Notes: generated by a model not told the origin, from the sequence alone. A stretch of 64,000 nt of DNA from Vibrio artabrorum (GCF_024347295.1 NZ_AP025458.1:372001-436000), one strand, 5' to 3'. Shown: positions 30,772-42,470, numbered from the stretch's first letter. Numbers and translations are program-made.

Positions 30772-32580
30772 ATGGCCTATTTAGATTTTCATATTGTAAA
30801 AAGACTTCGTGACCAAATAGCCCAAGGTGGCAACCGTACAGCGTTGAAGCACAAAGTCGACAATGTATGGCAAGGTATTAGTTGGGAGCAGTTTGGACAG
30901 CAGATTGATACGCTTTCATTAGCGCTATTAGCCCAAGAGTTGAGAGTTCAAGATAAGATCGGTATCTTCTCAAATAATATGCCTCAGTGGACGGTGGCCG
31001 ATTTTGCCTCTTTACAAGCTCGTCTTGTTACAGTGCCTATTTATCCAACAAATACTGCAGCGCAGTCTTCTTATATCATTCAGAATGCCGATGTGAAGGT
31101 CTTATTTGTCGGTGAGCAATCTCAGTTTGATGCGGCGGTTAGCCTGTTTGAAGAGTGCGAGCAGCTAGACATTGTTGTGGCTATGTCAGATGACATCGAC
31201 CTGCAAGGACACAGCTTTGCCGTATCTTGGAATGACTTCATGGCGCGTGGCGTTAAAGCACAACAAGCCGAACTTGATGTGCGTCTTGCTGATGCAAGCA
31301 TGGACGACTTACTGACTCTTATCTATACCTCGGGTACCACCGGTCAGCCAAAAGGTGTCATGCTTGATTACTCTAATATTGGTTATCAGTTAGAGGGGCA
31401 CGATGAGCGTCTAAGCTTAAGCCAAGATGATGTGTCATTATGCTTTTTACCTTTATCGCACGTATTTGAACGTGCTTGGACTTTCTACGTTCTCTATAAA
31501 GGTGCAACCAACTGTTATTTGCAAGACACAATGCAAGTACGTGATGCTCTAAGTGATGTGAAACCAACCGTAATGTGTGCGGTTCCACGCTTTTACGAGA
31601 AGATTTTCTCTGCGATTCACGAGAAGGTATCCAAAGCGCCATTTCTTCGTAAGGTGGTATTTACTTGGGCGGTGAATATGGGAGCTAAACTCTCGGTTTG
31701 TCACCAACAAGGGCGCACACCATCATTGATGCTGAAAAAAAGTCATGCGCTAGCCGATAAGCTTGTGCTATCTAAACTGCGAGCTCTACTCGGCGGTAAC
31801 ATCAACTTCATGCCATGTGGTGGCGCGAAGCTTGATGAAACCATTGGTCGCTTTTTTCATGCTATTGGCATCAATGTAAAACTGGGCTACGGCATGACAG
31901 AAACCACGGCGACGGTGTCATGTTGGGATGATCGTTGTTTTAATCCTGACTCTATCGGCATGTCTATGCCGGGCGCAGAAGTGAAAATTGGTGCTAAGGA
32001 TGAAATTCTTGTCCGAGGCCCGATGGTGATGCGCGGTTACTATAAAATGCCCGAAGAAACTGAAAAAACATTTGATGAGCATGGTTTCCTAAAAACTGGC
32101 GATGCGGGCCATTTTGATGAGAATGGTAACCTGTTTATTACCGATCGTATTAAAGAGTTGATGAAAACATCAGGCGGCAAGTATATTGCACCGCAAGTGG
32201 TAGAAGGGGCGATCGGTAAAGATCACTTTATTGAACAAATTGCCGTTATTGCTGACACGCGCAAATTCGTTTCTGCATTGATTGTCCCTTGTTATGACTC
32301 GCTAGAAGAGTATGCAAAAGAACTGAATATTAAGTATCACGATCGCGTTGAATTGATTAAGCATCACCAAATTGTGGAGATGCTGGAGAAGCGCGTGAAT
32401 GGGCTGCAACAAGAGTTGGCTAAGTTTGAACAAGTGAAGAAGTTCAAACTGTTACCCAAAGCATTTTCTATGGATGATGGCGAACTGACACCGACTCAAA
32501 AATTGCGTCGTAAAGTTATCAACGACAAGTATCAAGATGAAATCGAAGAAATGTATACTGAAAAGCCTAAAGATAAGTAG
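30772..32580 (+). CDS. Long-chain acyl-CoA synthetase (AMP-forming)
   Basis: The 602-residue cytosolic enzyme belongs to the adenylate-forming family and is of the FAA1 (long) type. The phosphate loop is [14 protein letters not shown] (about 184-197). [12 protein letters not shown] (about 370) is the ATP-site motif. [20 protein letters not shown] contains the hinge aspartate. It would activate fatty acids as acyl-CoA through acyl-AMP; chain length is not determined. AAAGG precedes the ATG. It lies between leuO and ilvI, with a terminator on each side, so it is an independent unit. Confidence 0.88.
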   Translation: MAYLDFHIVKRLRDQIAQGGNRTALKHKVDNVWQGISWEQFGQQIDTLSLALLAQELRVQDKIGIFSNNMPQWTVADFASLQARLVTVPIYPTNTAAQSSYIIQNADVKVLFVGEQSQFDAAVSLFEECEQLDIVVAMSDDIDLQGHSFAVSWNDFMARGVKAQQAELDVRLADASMDDLLTLIYTSGTTGQPKGVMLDYSNIGYQLEGHDERLSLSQDDVSLCFLPLSHVFERAWTFYVLYKGATNCYLQDTMQVRDALSDVKPTVMCAVPRFYEKIFSAIHEKVSKAPFLRKVVFTWAVNMGAKLSVCHQQGRTPSLMLKKSHALADKLVLSKLRALLGGNINFMPCGGAKLDETIGRFFHAIGINVKLGYGMTETTATVSCWDDRCFNPDSIGMSMPGAEVKIGAKDEILVRGPMVMRGYYKMPEETEKTFDEHGFLKTGDAGHFDENGNLFITDRIKELMKTSGGKYIAPQVVEGAIGKDHFIEQIAVIADTRKFVSALIVPCYDSLEEYAKELNIKYHDRVELIKHHQIVEMLEKRVNGLQQELAKFEQVKKFKLLPKAFSMDDGELTPTQKLRRKVINDKYQDEIEEMYTEKPKDK

Positions 32581-32607
32581 TTTTTAGGTGAGATAAATGC
32601 TCAGTTG

Positions 32608-32657
32608 TTTGAAAATCCCTCTACGAATGTGATTGCATTTTTAGGGGGATTTTTTAT
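32608..32657 (+). terminator. Acyl-CoA synthetase terminator
   Basis: AATCCCTCT pairs with AGGGGGATT (one wobble) around a long loop and is followed by six T residues. Confidence 0.7.
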
Positions 32658-33040
32658 ATCTGATGATTTATCGCAATGTGCGAGAGCGCACATCCCAACG
32701 ATCGCTTTCTATGGGTTTATTATGTAATTTTTTATTATTAAGTGCTTTTTTTTATTCTCTTTCTAGTTGTTAAGGCTGTCTTTTTGATTTTGTTTGGTTT
32801 TTGTTTGATGGTTGTCTGTTTGATGCTGGTTGTTTCCACTATTGCTTGTTAGTGGGTGTTAGACCGAGTGATAATAAAGCGTTAAAGTTGTTTCGTATTA
32901 CTGATTGTTGTTATCACGACAGACAGTCATAGCCGAGAAAGTGAAAATATTTCGAATTAGGCTACGAATAAGCCCTAGACTATGTAAAACCAGCCCAACA
33001 TGTTCACCAAATGTGATTGGAAACTGGTGAGGAGAGTAAT
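32658..33040 (+). promoter_or_regulatory. ilvIH upstream region
   Basis: This 383-bp T-rich region has no gene that I can support. It includes a small hairpin TGTGCG-AGAG-CGCACA near 32676-32691 and a repeated TGTTTGATG at about 32800-32825. The position fits an Lrp-controlled promoter as in E. coli ilvIH, but no binding site was verified. Confidence 0.35.
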
Positions 33041-34780
33041 ATGACAACAAAACCTGAAACAGCAATGTTATCTGGCGCTGAGATGGTGGTGCAGTCTCTG
33101 ATTGAAGAAGGTGTAGAACAAATCTTTGGTTACCCAGGAGGATCTGTACTTGATATTTATGATGCACTGCATGCTAAAACCGACGAAATTAAGCACGTAT
33201 TAGTACGCCACGAACAAGCTGCTACTCATATGGCTGATGGTTATACCCGTTCTACCGGTAAGCCGGGTGTGGTTCTGGTCTGTTCTGGTCCTGGTGCGAC
33301 CAATACCGTTACTGGTATTGCAACGGCCTATATGGACTCAATCCCAATGATTGTTATTTCTGGTAACGTACCAAATAACCTGATTGGTAACGACGCCTTC
33401 CAAGAGTGTGACATCGTGGGGGTATCACGCCCTATCGTTAAACACAGCTTCTTGGTTAAGAAAGCGGAAGATATCCCAGACGTCGTTAAAAAAGCATTCT
33501 ATATTTCAACGACAGGACGACCTGGTCCTGTGGTTATTGATTTGCCTAAAGATATTCTCAATCCACAAATCAAGCTTCCTTATGACTACCCAGAAACGAT
33601 TAAAATGCGTTCGTATAATCCAACGCTTACGGGTCATAAAGGACAGATCAAAAAGGCACTAAAAGCACTTCTTGATGCGAAAAAACCGGTCCTTTACGTC
33701 GGTGGTGGTGCGGTAATTTCTGAGGCAGATAAGCCGCTGTTAAAATTAGCAGAGGCACTGAATTTACCCGTGGTAAGTACCTTAATGGGGCTTGGCGCTT
33801 TCCCTGGTACCCATAAAAACGCCTTGGGTATGTTGGGTATGCATGGCTTGTATGAAGCCAACATGGCGATGCACAATGCAGACTTGATCTTTGGTATTGG
33901 CGTACGTTTCGACGACCGTACCACCAACAACTTAGACAAGTACTGCCCTGATGCGAAGATCATGCACATTGATATCGATCCATCTTCTATCTCGAAGAAC
34001 GTGAAAGTAGATCTACCGATTGTTGGCTCTGCGGAAAAAGTACTAGAGAGCATGGTGAATCTGCTGGTTGAGCAAGGTGGAACCAATGACGCACAAGCGG
34101 TGGAAAGTTGGTGGAGTGAAATCCAGCAATGGCAAGAACGCGATTGTTTAGCCTATGACAAATCTTCTGAGCGGATCAAGCCACAGCAGGTTATTGAAAC
34201 ACTGTATAAAGTAACCAATGGCGATGCCTATGTTGCTTCGGATGTTGGTCAACATCAAATGTTTGCTGCGCTATACTACCCGTTCGATAAACCACGTCGC
34301 TGGATTAACTCTGGTGGCTTAGGCACGATGGGCTTTGGTCTACCTGCCGGTATGGGCGTTAAGTTTGCCAAACCCAACGAAGAAGTCGTTGTTGTCACTG
34401 GTGACGGCAGTATCCAAATGAATATCCAAGAGCTATCAACTGCGTTGCAATACAATATTCCGGTTAAAATTATTAACCTTAACAACCGTTTCTTAGGAAT
34501 GGTAAAGCAGTGGCAAGATATTGTTTATCAAGGTCGTCACTCTAACTCATATATGGACTCTGTTCCTGATTTCGCGGCGATTGCAGAGGCTTATGGTCAT
34601 GTTGGCATGCGTATTTCATCTCCAGATGAATTGGAATCAGGCTTGGAAAAAGCATTAGCAATGAAAGATCGTCTGGTATTTGTCGACATCAGTGTTGATG
34701 ACACCGAGCACGTTTACCCAATGCAAATAAAAGGCGAGGGTATGGATAACATGTGGCTAAGCAAAACGGAGAGAACATAA
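33041..34780 (+). CDS. ilvI: Acetolactate synthase large subunit
   Basis: This thiamine-diphosphate enzyme makes 2-acetolactate or 2-aceto-2-hydroxybutyrate for valine, leucine and isoleucine. It has 579 residues from the ATG at 33041, which has GGAGAG 5 bases upstream; a TTG 24 bases earlier is less likely. Landmarks are [14 protein letters not shown], the catalytic glutamate in [12 protein letters not shown] (about 56), and the ThDP/Mg motif [12 protein letters not shown] (about 448). It is closest to IlvI of E. coli. Its partner ilvH follows one base after the stop codon. Confidence 0.97.
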   Translation: MTTKPETAMLSGAEMVVQSLIEEGVEQIFGYPGGSVLDIYDALHAKTDEIKHVLVRHEQAATHMADGYTRSTGKPGVVLVCSGPGATNTVTGIATAYMDSIPMIVISGNVPNNLIGNDAFQECDIVGVSRPIVKHSFLVKKAEDIPDVVKKAFYISTTGRPGPVVIDLPKDILNPQIKLPYDYPETIKMRSYNPTLTGHKGQIKKALKALLDAKKPVLYVGGGAVISEADKPLLKLAEALNLPVVSTLMGLGAFPGTHKNALGMLGMHGLYEANMAMHNADLIFGIGVRFDDRTTNNLDKYCPDAKIMHIDIDPSSISKNVKVDLPIVGSAEKVLESMVNLLVEQGGTNDAQAVESWWSEIQQWQERDCLAYDKSSERIKPQQVIETLYKVTNGDAYVASDVGQHQMFAALYYPFDKPRRWINSGGLGTMGFGLPAGMGVKFAKPNEEVVVVTGDGSIQMNIQELSTALQYNIPVKIINLNNRFLGMVKQWQDIVYQGRHSNSYMDSVPDFAAIAEAYGHVGMRISSPDELESGLEKALAMKDRLVFVDISVDDTEHVYPMQIKGEGMDNMWLSKTERT

Positions 34781-34781
34781 T

Positions 34782-35276
34782 ATGAGACACATCATTTCAC
34801 TATTAATGGAAAACCAACCTGGTGCACTTTCTCGAGTGGTTGGTTTGTTTTCTCAGCGTGGCTACAACATCGAATCTTTGAATGTATCCCCAACGGATGA
34901 TCCAACGCTTTCTCGTCTGAACGTGACCACTAATTCTAGCGAAATGCAGCTTGAACAAATCCAGAAACAGCTCCACAAGCTGATTGATGTACTTAAGGTA
35001 CAAGAGGTTTCTGAGTTTGAGCATCTCGAACGTGAATTGTTGATGATCAAGGTACGAGCAAGCGGTTTTGCTCGTGCTGAAGTGAAACGTACCGCTGATA
35101 TTTTCCGTGGCCAGATAGTCGATGTAACGGCTTCGCAATATACCGTTCAAATGGCGGGCACCAGTGAGAAGCTGGATGCTTTTATTCAAGCCTTATCTGA
35201 AGTAACCGAAGTGCTTGAAGTGGCTCGCAGTGGTGTTGTGGGGATCGCACGAGGTGAGCGAGCCTTAAAAGCCTAA
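34782..35276 (+). CDS. ilvH: Acetolactate synthase small subunit
   Basis: The 164-residue regulatory subunit begins with an ACT domain (MENQPGALSRVVGLFSQRGY, residues 8-27) that binds valine for feedback inhibition. The C-terminal domain includes AGTSEKLDAFIQAL. It is coupled to ilvI and followed by a strong terminator. Confidence 0.97.
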   Translation: MRHIISLLMENQPGALSRVVGLFSQRGYNIESLNVSPTDDPTLSRLNVTTNSSEMQLEQIQKQLHKLIDVLKVQEVSEFEHLERELLMIKVRASGFARAEVKRTADIFRGQIVDVTASQYTVQMAGTSEKLDAFIQALSEVTEVLEVARSGVVGIARGERALKA

Positions 35277-35357
35277 GTTGACTCGTCCAGTATTGAGTAA
35301 ATTGAAGGTGATTATTTGAAATGGTTATTTCGAATATAACGTGTTTTAGTCGCTTCT

Positions 35358-35386
35358 AAGCCGCTTTTAAAAGCGGCTTTTATTTT
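35358..35386 (+). terminator. ilvIH terminator
   Basis: The palindrome AAGCCGCTTT-TAAA-AGCGGCTT is followed by TTATTTTG. Confidence 0.85.
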
Positions 35387-35438
35387 GTTCATTTTCTAGG
35401 GTGCTATAATCGGTACTCTCTTTTTTCCCGAGCTAGTA

Positions 35439-37319
35439 ATGCGAAACAAAAAAGCCATCTTAACATTACTGATCATCTCAATCACACTCTGTTCAGCGGT
35501 CGCTCTTTATTACTTACAGCGATACAAAGAAGTCAAACAGCAGAGTTTTGATTATTCGGCGATACAAGCTGTCCATCAGCTCGTGTATGCCAAACGAGAT
35601 TATGACCTGATTAAGACCCAATTGGTCTCCGTCATGGGGTTGCTCAGTCACAGTCAGAGCCTTGTTAATTTTGCGATATCGCCATCTGAACAAACCAAAA
35701 GCTTACTCGAAGAGGTTTGGCAATCTGTACTTGTTAATCAGAAATGGTATCGACAGATTTATCTTTTAGACACCACTGGTCAAGAACGCGTTCGAGTCAA
35801 TTACTCTGTAGACACAGGGAATGTCACGATCCCTCAACAGTTACAAGATAAGTCGGATTCCAACTATTTCCAACACGCTCAAGACCTAGAAAGCGAGCAG
35901 ATTGGTGGTTGGGGGATTGAGCTTGATGCGGAGAATGGAGAGTTAACCTTCCCTTATATGCCTGCAATCCGTGTATTTACCCCCGTAGAAACCGCAGGTA
36001 AGCGAGTGGGGTATCTTGTTATTAACCTTGATATTATGGATTTATCGTCACGTATTAGCTTTTCTCCGGATAATGATCTTAGAGCGGAAGTACTTAATGA
36101 GGCTGGCTATTACATATCGAGTAGCGACAGCGGCAAGCTATTTGGTGACTCTATTCCAGAAAGAAAGTCGTACAACCTGAAGAACATCGCACCGAAGACA
36201 TGGGAATTGATGTCGAATGAGCCGGCTGGACATGTTTTCGAAGATGGGAATTTGTTTGCGTTTAATACGGTTACGCTCGCTAACAATCAAAAGGTTCATC
36301 TGCTGATTCAACTTAATCAGGAGCAACTGATGAAGCGAGCTGAGCGTGACCTGAATGATCTCGTTCATGAAGAGATGATCGTTCTGTTTACGGTGCTGGT
36401 TTTTGCCTTTCCGTTTGCCTATTTTGTGACGCATTGTCGACGCCGACGTCTAGAGAGTAAGTTGGCACGCGCTGCATTAAGCGGGATGTCGGCCGTGATG
36501 ATCTCTGATAAGCACCATCGAACTATGATGATCAATAGCGAATTTGAAAATATGACGGGTTACAGCAAAAGCCAAGTCATCGGGCATAATGCCTTGCAGT
36601 TACTTCTGGAAAACACCGATCAGGAGCTTTCTAGTGACTCAATTTGGCAAAACCTTGAGCAAGAAGTATGGGAAGCAGAGGTTCTGTGTAAGAACAAATA
36701 TCGCATTCCATTTACTGCCATCATGAGAATTCAGGCGGTTCAAAACAACGCCGGAAGGATCAGCTACTATATAACATCCTTAGTGGATATTACCGTAAGA
36801 AAACAGCTTGAAGTTCGCCTACGTTTTTTAAGTGAGAGAGACTCTTTGAGCAACCTTTGGAACCGAAGAAAGTTCGAAAAACAGTTAGCGTACTACGCTC
36901 GATTGATTGAGCATTCCCCTAATGAGGCCACGACTTGTTTGGCTTTGGTTGATATCGATAACTTTAAGCGAATTAATGACGAGCTTGGTCACGATGAAGG
37001 TGATCGTGTGATAGCGGGTGTTGCTCAGCTCTTACAGAACAGCCTTCGCAGTACCGATTTCGTGGCTAGGGTAGGTGGCGAGGAATTTGCACTCCTGATG
37101 CCGCATACCTCATTGCCTGAAGCGAAGCGCATACTGGAACGCCTACGCATTGAGATAGAGCTAACCGCGGGCACTAAAGTAACAGTGAGCATCGGATTCA
37201 CGGATTTGACGAGTAACACTACTCGTTCATACAAATGCGCGGATGTTGGGCTCTATCAATCGAAATCTTCTGGGCGTAATACCGTTTCTATGTATCCAAG
37301 TCATGCTGATGTTGCTTAA
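35439..37319 (+). CDS. Membrane-bound diguanylate cyclase (sensor-PAS-GGDEF)
   Basis: The 626-residue protein has TM1 at 8-25, a periplasmic Cache-like sensor (about 30-300), TM2 at about 308-330, a PAS domain (about 342-450) and a GGDEF domain (about 460-620). The catalytic site is VGGEEFALLM, so it should make cyclic di-GMP. RSTD stands five residues before it and matches the inhibitory RxxD I-site. LVDIDNFKRINDELGHDEGD is the metal and substrate region. The ligand is unknown. A TATAAT at 35405-35410 probably serves as its -10 element, giving a short leader. Confidence 0.9.
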   Translation: MRNKKAILTLLIISITLCSAVALYYLQRYKEVKQQSFDYSAIQAVHQLVYAKRDYDLIKTQLVSVMGLLSHSQSLVNFAISPSEQTKSLLEEVWQSVLVNQKWYRQIYLLDTTGQERVRVNYSVDTGNVTIPQQLQDKSDSNYFQHAQDLESEQIGGWGIELDAENGELTFPYMPAIRVFTPVETAGKRVGYLVINLDIMDLSSRISFSPDNDLRAEVLNEAGYYISSSDSGKLFGDSIPERKSYNLKNIAPKTWELMSNEPAGHVFEDGNLFAFNTVTLANNQKVHLLIQLNQEQLMKRAERDLNDLVHEEMIVLFTVLVFAFPFAYFVTHCRRRRLESKLARAALSGMSAVMISDKHHRTMMINSEFENMTGYSKSQVIGHNALQLLLENTDQELSSDSIWQNLEQEVWEAEVLCKNKYRIPFTAIMRIQAVQNNAGRISYYITSLVDITVRKQLEVRLRFLSERDSLSNLWNRRKFEKQLAYYARLIEHSPNEATTCLALVDIDNFKRINDELGHDEGDRVIAGVAQLLQNSLRSTDFVARVGGEEFALLMPHTSLPEAKRILERLRIEIELTAGTKVTVSIGFTDLTSNTTRSYKCADVGLYQSKSSGRNTVSMYPSHADVA

Positions 37320-37619
37320 CGTTTTATCGATCCGGCTTCTATGTTTTATTCGAAATCGCATTGTTGAGCGAGCGATATCACAAAATTCATACAGTTAGAC
37401 TAAAGTCTAATGTCGGTACTAATTTGAGCTAAAATAAATGATAAGTAAACGACATTGTTTCAGATTGCATCACGCTAAGCCCTATACAAAATAGAGTGTT
37501 GAGCCGATGTAAAGGACGATACTGTTTGGCCCTTATCAATAATTTGACTGGCAGCCATCATGAAGTTCGCTGAAGCAAGAGTTTAAGGGATCATACTGTC
37601 TGGTTAAAAGAGGCGTGGT
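37320..37619. other. Intergenic region after the diguanylate cyclase
   Basis: I see no gene here. A 16-bp palindrome TTAGACTAAAGTCTAA lies at 37395-37410. No clear terminator follows the cyclase gene. Confidence 0.4.
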
Positions 37620-37751
37620 ATGTTTGTCGATTTTTTAGTGAGGTTAACTATAGGTGCATTAGCGGTTCTTGGCTTTCAACTTAGCGCGTTGTATTTTTTA
37701 CCTATGGTTGTGCTGCTCAATACTCATCACAAAGAGTTTTTTGGGTGGTAG
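37620..37751 (+). CDS. Possible 43-residue membrane peptide
   Basis: This short frame has an ATG with AGAGG 6 bases upstream. It encodes a peptide with one long hydrophobic segment (about residues 9-33, TIGALAVLGFQLSALYFLPM), typical of small inner-membrane proteins, and a charged C-terminal tail (NTHHKEFFGW). I recognise no homologue. It faces pykF across a terminator. The ribosome site and single membrane segment favour a real gene; length limits certainty. Confidence 0.45.
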   Translation: MFVDFLVRLTIGALAVLGFQLSALYFLPMVVLLNTHHKEFFGW

Positions 37752-37832
37752 TTCTGTGAATCAAAAGGGTGTGCGCTTTTGTTTATGTTGACGGCGCTGC
37801 GCATTGGCCATTTAGGAACGTTTTTTTCATAA

Positions 37833-37861
37833 AAAAAAGAGGGCCGAAGCCCTCTTTTCTA
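37833..37861. terminator. pykF terminator
   Basis: GAGGGC-CGAA-GCCCTC with A residues on the left and T residues on the right, so it works in both directions; the minus-strand U-tract is longer. It ends pykF and possibly the small peptide gene. Confidence 0.88.
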
Positions 37862-37883
37862 TTTTATACGAATCGGTTCATTG

Positions 37884-39296
37884 TTATAGAACGTGAACAG
37901 ATGCTGTATTTGTCGTACCAGAAGCAACTAGGGCACCAGATACCATCACTACGATGTCGCCTTTGTTACCTAGACCTGATTGTAGAGCAATCTCTTTACC
38001 GTTGATGTAGAAAGCGTCAGTGCTTTCAATTGAATCAACAAGAACTGGCTTAACACCTTTAGTTAGTACAAGCTGTGCAGCAGTCTTAGCGTTAGTCGTC
38101 AGCGCTAGAATGTTGGCTGTTGGGAAGTACTTACGTACTGAACGTGCAGACTTGCCGCCGTCAGTTGCTACCACAATTAGAGGAGCAGCTAGTTTTTCAG
38201 CTGTATCCACTGCGCCTTTACATACAGCTTCAGTGATGCGTAGACGTGGGCTGTCTAGACGAGAACCCAGTTCAGCTTTAAGAGCAGAATCAGTACGGTT
38301 TGCGATTTGAGCCATGATAGTCACAGCTTCAACTGGGTACTTACCTTTAGCCGTTTCACCAGAAAGCATTACTGCATCCGTACCATCCATGATTGCGTTC
38401 GCAACATCACCCGCTTCAGCACGAGTTGGACGTGGGTTGCTGATCATAGAGTCAAGCATTTGAGTTGCAGTGATAACCATCTTACGTGCGCGGTTACACT
38501 TCTCGATCATCATCTTCTGAGCGAAGATTACTTCTTCTGCTGGGATTTCAACACCTAGGTCACCACGAGCAACCATGATGCCGTCAGACGCTTCAAGGAT
38601 TGAATCGAAGTTATCTACACCTTCTTGGTTTTCAATCTTAGAAATGATGTGGATGCTCTCGCCGCCGTTAGCGTTTAGAAGTTCACGGATTTCTTTCACA
38701 TCGTCTTCTTTACGGATGAAAGAAGCCGCTACGAAATCAACGCCTTGCTCACAGCCAAACTTAAGGTCAGCTTTGTCTTTTTCAGAAAGCGCTGGAAGTT
38801 GAACAGAAACGCCAGGAAGGTTAACACCTTTGTTTTCGCCTAGAGCACCGTTGTTAAGAACTTTACACTTAACTTCAGTGTCTGTGGTTGCGATAACTTC
38901 CATTTCGATCAGGCCGTCATCAACAAGAATCGTGTTACCCGCAGATAAGTCTTTCGCGAAACCTAGGTAAGTTACGGCTACTACGTCTTTGTTACCAACA
39001 ACTGTAGCATCAGTTGTGAAAGTGAACTCTTGACCAGCTACTAGATCTACGTCGTTACCATCTTCAAGTTTGATAGTACGGATTTCTGGACCTTTAGTAT
39101 CTAGAAGGATAGCAAGTTGCTCACCTTTGTTTTCCATTACTTTACGGAAGTTCGCGATACGAGTGCCGTGCTCTGCGAAATCACCGTGAGAGAAGTTAAG
39201 ACGCATAACGTTCATGCCAGCATCTACTAGTTCAGTTAGCTTCTCTACAGATTCAGTTTTAGGGCCAATCGTACATACGATTTTGGTCTTTTTCAT
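37884..39296 (-). CDS. pykF: Pyruvate kinase I
   Basis: This enzyme makes pyruvate and ATP from phosphoenolpyruvate. The 470-residue protein is of the short PykF type, allosterically activated by fructose 1,6-bisphosphate in relatives. Landmarks are [12 protein letters not shown] (4-15), [12 protein letters not shown], the catalytic ISKIENQEG (about 217) and [12 protein letters not shown] (about 240). A strong dyad lies about 200 bp upstream. Confidence 0.96.
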   Translation of the reverse strand: MKKTKIVCTIGPKTESVEKLTELVDAGMNVMRLNFSHGDFAEHGTRIANFRKVMENKGEQLAILLDTKGPEIRTIKLEDGNDVDLVAGQEFTFTTDATVVGNKDVVAVTYLGFAKDLSAGNTILVDDGLIEMEVIATTDTEVKCKVLNNGALGENKGVNLPGVSVQLPALSEKDKADLKFGCEQGVDFVAASFIRKEDDVKEIRELLNANGGESIHIISKIENQEGVDNFDSILEASDGIMVARGDLGVEIPAEEVIFAQKMMIEKCNRARKMVITATQMLDSMISNPRPTRAEAGDVANAIMDGTDAVMLSGETAKGKYPVEAVTIMAQIANRTDSALKAELGSRLDSPRLRITEAVCKGAVDTAEKLAAPLIVVATDGGKSARSVRKYFPTANILALTTNAKTAAQLVLTKGVKPVLVDSIESTDAFYINGKEIALQSGLGNKGDIVVMVSGALVASGTTNTASVHVL

Positions 39297-39726
39297 GGAA
39301 GGTACTCTCCGGTAAGTATTGTTACAATTTCAAATTTATTTAAGTTCTGAAGAATTGGTCCGCTACATCAACATTTTGTGCCTGTTGTGTAAAAGCGCGG
39401 GACTTCCAATATGTCCTTCAGAGTTGTAAGTCTTTCATCAATTTTAGTCATTTTATGACCAAAATATTTTGATTCAATATCGGTTTTCTGTGACTTACCC
39501 CACTATATAGGGGGTAAGTTGCAAAAAAATAACAGTCAGTTTTGTAATTTTTTTTCTTTTCGGGTGCGGATTCTACCACCTAATGAGTTCAATATCACGG
39601 CTTAACAATTGTCTTAGGACAAGGTTTTATCGCTATTTATTAATTTTTTGGATCGAAATAAATGGACTAAATAGTTTCGTTGTAACTATAATAAGTTTCA
39701 CATCGAAACATTATGGTCTTTTATAA
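39297..39726. promoter_or_regulatory. pykF / DeoR-type regulator divergent control region
   Basis: The 430-bp gap has no gene. A hairpin-like dyad ACTTACCCC-N9-GGGGTAAGT is at 39493-39519. On the regulator side, GTTTCG (39674-39679) and CGAAAC (39704-39709) are inverted copies, and CGAAACGAAAC recurs at 39731-39741 within the first codons. These may be autoregulatory sites of the DeoR-type protein; the dyad near pykF is unexplained. Confidence 0.4.
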
Positions 39727-40497
39727 ATGTCGAAACGAAACACTCAGCTCAGAAGACATGCAATTTCACAGCTAGTGAACGAAAAGGGGGAGGTTAGTGT
39801 TGATGAGTTATCCGCTAAATTCGAAACCTCTGAAGTCACTATTAGAAAGGATTTGGCGTCTTTGGAAACAAACGGTCAACTCTTACGCCGTTATGGTGGT
39901 GCGATTTCGTTACCGAAAGAAGTGGTCAACGAAGAGTTGGGTTATAAGGTTTCGAATCGAAAGGTTTTGTTGGCAAAAGCCGCTGCAGATTTAATTCGCG
40001 ACCATAACCGTATTGTGATCGATAGTGGTAGTACTACGGGGGCCCTAATTCAGCAGCTTAATGCCAAGCGTGGTTTGGTTGTTATGACCAACTCATTGCA
40101 CGTTGCGAATGCGCTTAATGAGCTTGAAAGTGAGCCGACGTTATTGATGACTGGCGGCACGTGGGATACCCATTCGGACTCTTTCCAAGGCAAAGTCGCA
40201 GAGTCAGTGTTGCGTGCTTACGATTTTGACCAACTATTTATTGGGGCTGATGGTATCGACCTTGATAGAGGCACAACCACGTTTAACGAACTGGTTGGCC
40301 TGAGCAAAGTAATGGCTGAAGTATCACGAGAAGTGATCGTGATGGTTGAGTCGGAAAAAGTGGGACGAAAGATCCCGAACTTAGAGCTGGCATGGGAACA
40401 CATTGACATCTTAATTACCGATACAGACTTGGGCGAAGAATCTAAAGCAAGTATCGAATCACATGATGTTCGCGTGATCCTGACTGATCCAGCGTAA
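39727..40497 (+). CDS. DeoR/GlpR-family sugar regulator
   Basis: The 256-residue protein has the N-terminal DeoR helix-turn-helix (about 6-60, GEVSVDELSAKFETSEVTIRKDLASLE) and a C-terminal sugar-phosphate sensor (DSGSTTGALIQQL, then GADGIDLDRGTTTFNE). It stands 107 bp upstream of glmS in the same direction, so control of amino-sugar synthesis by a hexosamine phosphate is plausible, but this is inferred from position. In Vibrio this regulator commonly accompanies glmS. Confidence 0.85.
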   Translation: MSKRNTQLRRHAISQLVNEKGEVSVDELSAKFETSEVTIRKDLASLETNGQLLRRYGGAISLPKEVVNEELGYKVSNRKVLLAKAAADLIRDHNRIVIDSGSTTGALIQQLNAKRGLVVMTNSLHVANALNELESEPTLLMTGGTWDTHSDSFQGKVAESVLRAYDFDQLFIGADGIDLDRGTTTFNELVGLSKVMAEVSREVIVMVESEKVGRKIPNLELAWEHIDILITDTDLGEESKASIESHDVRVILTDPA

Positions 40498-40604
40498 AAA
40501 CAAATTTAAATATTATGCATTTCCCTTCCTATAATTGATCTTAATAAAGATATGGCCTTTGCTTGCTGCCAATAGGAATAAAACAACATTGATGGAGTGA
40601 AACT

Positions 40605-42437
40605 ATGTGTGGAATTGTTGGTGCAGTAGCACAGCGTGACGTCGCCGAAATCTTGGTCGAAGGCCTTCGCCGTCTAGAATACCGTGGCTACGATTCAGCA
40701 GGTGTTGCTGTTGTTGATACCGAATCGAACCTAACTCGTGTGCGCCGCCTAGGTAAAGTACAAGAGCTCGCTGACGCGGTAGAAGAGCAACAGGTGATTG
40801 GCGGTACCGGTATTGCTCATACACGTTGGGCGACACACGGTGAACCGTCTGAAGCGAACGCACATCCACACATGTCGGGTGATATTGCCGTGGTACACAA
40901 TGGTATCATCGAAAACCACGAAGCACTGCGCGCTCTGCTGCAAGAACGTGGCTACGTGTTTACTTCACAAACGGATACCGAAGTGATTGCTCACTTAGTG
41001 GAGTGGGAACGTCGCACTTCAGCTTCTTTGCTTGAAGCGCTACAGAAAACGGCAAAACAGTTAGACGGTGCTTACGGTACGGTTGTTATTGATCGCAAAG
41101 ATCCTAGCCGTATTGTTGTGGCCCGTTCTGGTAGCCCTATTGTGATCGGTTTTGGCGTCGGTGAGAACTTTCTTGCCTCTGACCAGTTAGCGCTGCTAAA
41201 CGTCACTCGTCGCTTTATGTACCTAGAAGAGGGCGATGTGGCTGAAGTGACTCGTCGTGATGTAACGGTATTTGATAGTGTGGGTGAGCGTGTTGAGCGT
41301 GAAATTGTTGAATCAAACGTAGAACACGATGCCGGTGATAAAGGCCAATATCGTCACTTCATGCAGAAAGAGATCTTTGAGCAACCCACTGCGTTAATCA
41401 ACACGATGGAAGGTCGTATCTCTGACTCATCAGTTATCACTAACGCGATTGGCGTTAAAGCGGAAGCGATCCTAAGCAAGGTTGAACATGTGCAGATCAT
41501 CGCATGTGGTACGTCTTACAATTCAGGCATGGCAGCGCGTTACTGGTTTGAGTCTTTAGCTGGTGTAAGCTGTGATGTCGAGATCGCCTCTGAATTCCGC
41601 TATCGTGATTTCGTTGTTCGCCCGAATAGCCTACTGGTGACTCTGTCTCAGTCTGGGGAAACCGCGGATACGCTAGCTGCGCTTCGTCTTGCAAAAGAGA
41701 AGGGTTACATGTCAGCAATGACCATCTGTAACGTTGCGGGTTCTTCGCTGGTTCGTGAATCTGATTTTGCCTTCATGACTCGCGCAGGCACAGAGATCGG
41801 CGTGGCTTCGACGAAAGCTTTCACCACTCAACTCGCCGCAATGCTGATGATGGTCACGTCAATGGGTCGCCTACAAGGTCGCATCAATGAACAGAAAGAA
41901 GCAGAGATCGTTCAAGCACTTCATCAACTGCCTGCTGATATCGAGAAAGCACTCGCGTTTGACAAAGAGATAGAAGCGCTAGCACCCGATTTTGCTGATA
42001 AGCACCACACACTGTTCTTGGGGCGTGGTGAGTTCTACCCAATCGCAATGGAAGCATCTCTTAAACTGAAAGAGATCTCTTACATCCACGCAGAAGCATA
42101 CGCAGCGGGTGAGCTTAAGCATGGTCCTTTGGCGCTTATCGATGCCGATATGCCTGTGGTGGTTATTGCACCAAGCAACGACTTACTAGAGAAGCTGAAA
42201 TCGAACGTTGAAGAAGTACGTGCTCGTGGTGGACTACTTTACGTATTCGCTGATGAAGACGCTGGCTTTGAAAGTGATGAGAACATGAAGATCATCAAGA
42301 TGCCTCACGTTAGTGAGGTAATAGCACCTATCTACTACACCGTCCCGATGCAGCTGCTGTCTTATCATGTCGCGTTAATCAAAGGTACCGACGTTGACCA
42401 ACCTCGTAACCTTGCGAAAGCAGTAACGGTTGAGTAA
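40605..42437 (+). CDS. glmS: Glutamine--fructose-6-phosphate aminotransferase
   Basis: GlmS makes glucosamine 6-phosphate from fructose 6-phosphate and glutamine for cell-wall and LPS synthesis. The 610-residue protein begins MCGIVGAV, where Cys1 is the glutaminase nucleophile after Met removal. The two SIS isomerase domains follow ([19 protein letters not shown]), and the C-terminus ends [13 protein letters not shown]. The 3' end of this gene is the known recognition sequence of the Tn7 protein TnsD and is intact here. A Tn7-like terminus begins 25 bp downstream. Confidence 0.98.
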   Translation: MCGIVGAVAQRDVAEILVEGLRRLEYRGYDSAGVAVVDTESNLTRVRRLGKVQELADAVEEQQVIGGTGIAHTRWATHGEPSEANAHPHMSGDIAVVHNGIIENHEALRALLQERGYVFTSQTDTEVIAHLVEWERRTSASLLEALQKTAKQLDGAYGTVVIDRKDPSRIVVARSGSPIVIGFGVGENFLASDQLALLNVTRRFMYLEEGDVAEVTRRDVTVFDSVGERVEREIVESNVEHDAGDKGQYRHFMQKEIFEQPTALINTMEGRISDSSVITNAIGVKAEAILSKVEHVQIIACGTSYNSGMAARYWFESLAGVSCDVEIASEFRYRDFVVRPNSLLVTLSQSGETADTLAALRLAKEKGYMSAMTICNVAGSSLVRESDFAFMTRAGTEIGVASTKAFTTQLAAMLMMVTSMGRLQGRINEQKEAEIVQALHQLPADIEKALAFDKEIEALAPDFADKHHTLFLGRGEFYPIAMEASLKLKEISYIHAEAYAAGELKHGPLALIDADMPVVVIAPSNDLLEKLKSNVEEVRARGGLLYVFADEDAGFESDENMKIIKMPHVSEVIAPIYYTVPMQLLSYHVALIKGTDVDQPRNLAKAVTVE

Positions 42438-42470
42438 GTCTAGATTATCTGAGAAGTAGATTGTACGAGA

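Noticed and set aside
40498..40604. glmS ribozyme
   Set aside because: The 107-bp leader shows no such structure, and the ribozyme is known from Gram-positive bacteria.
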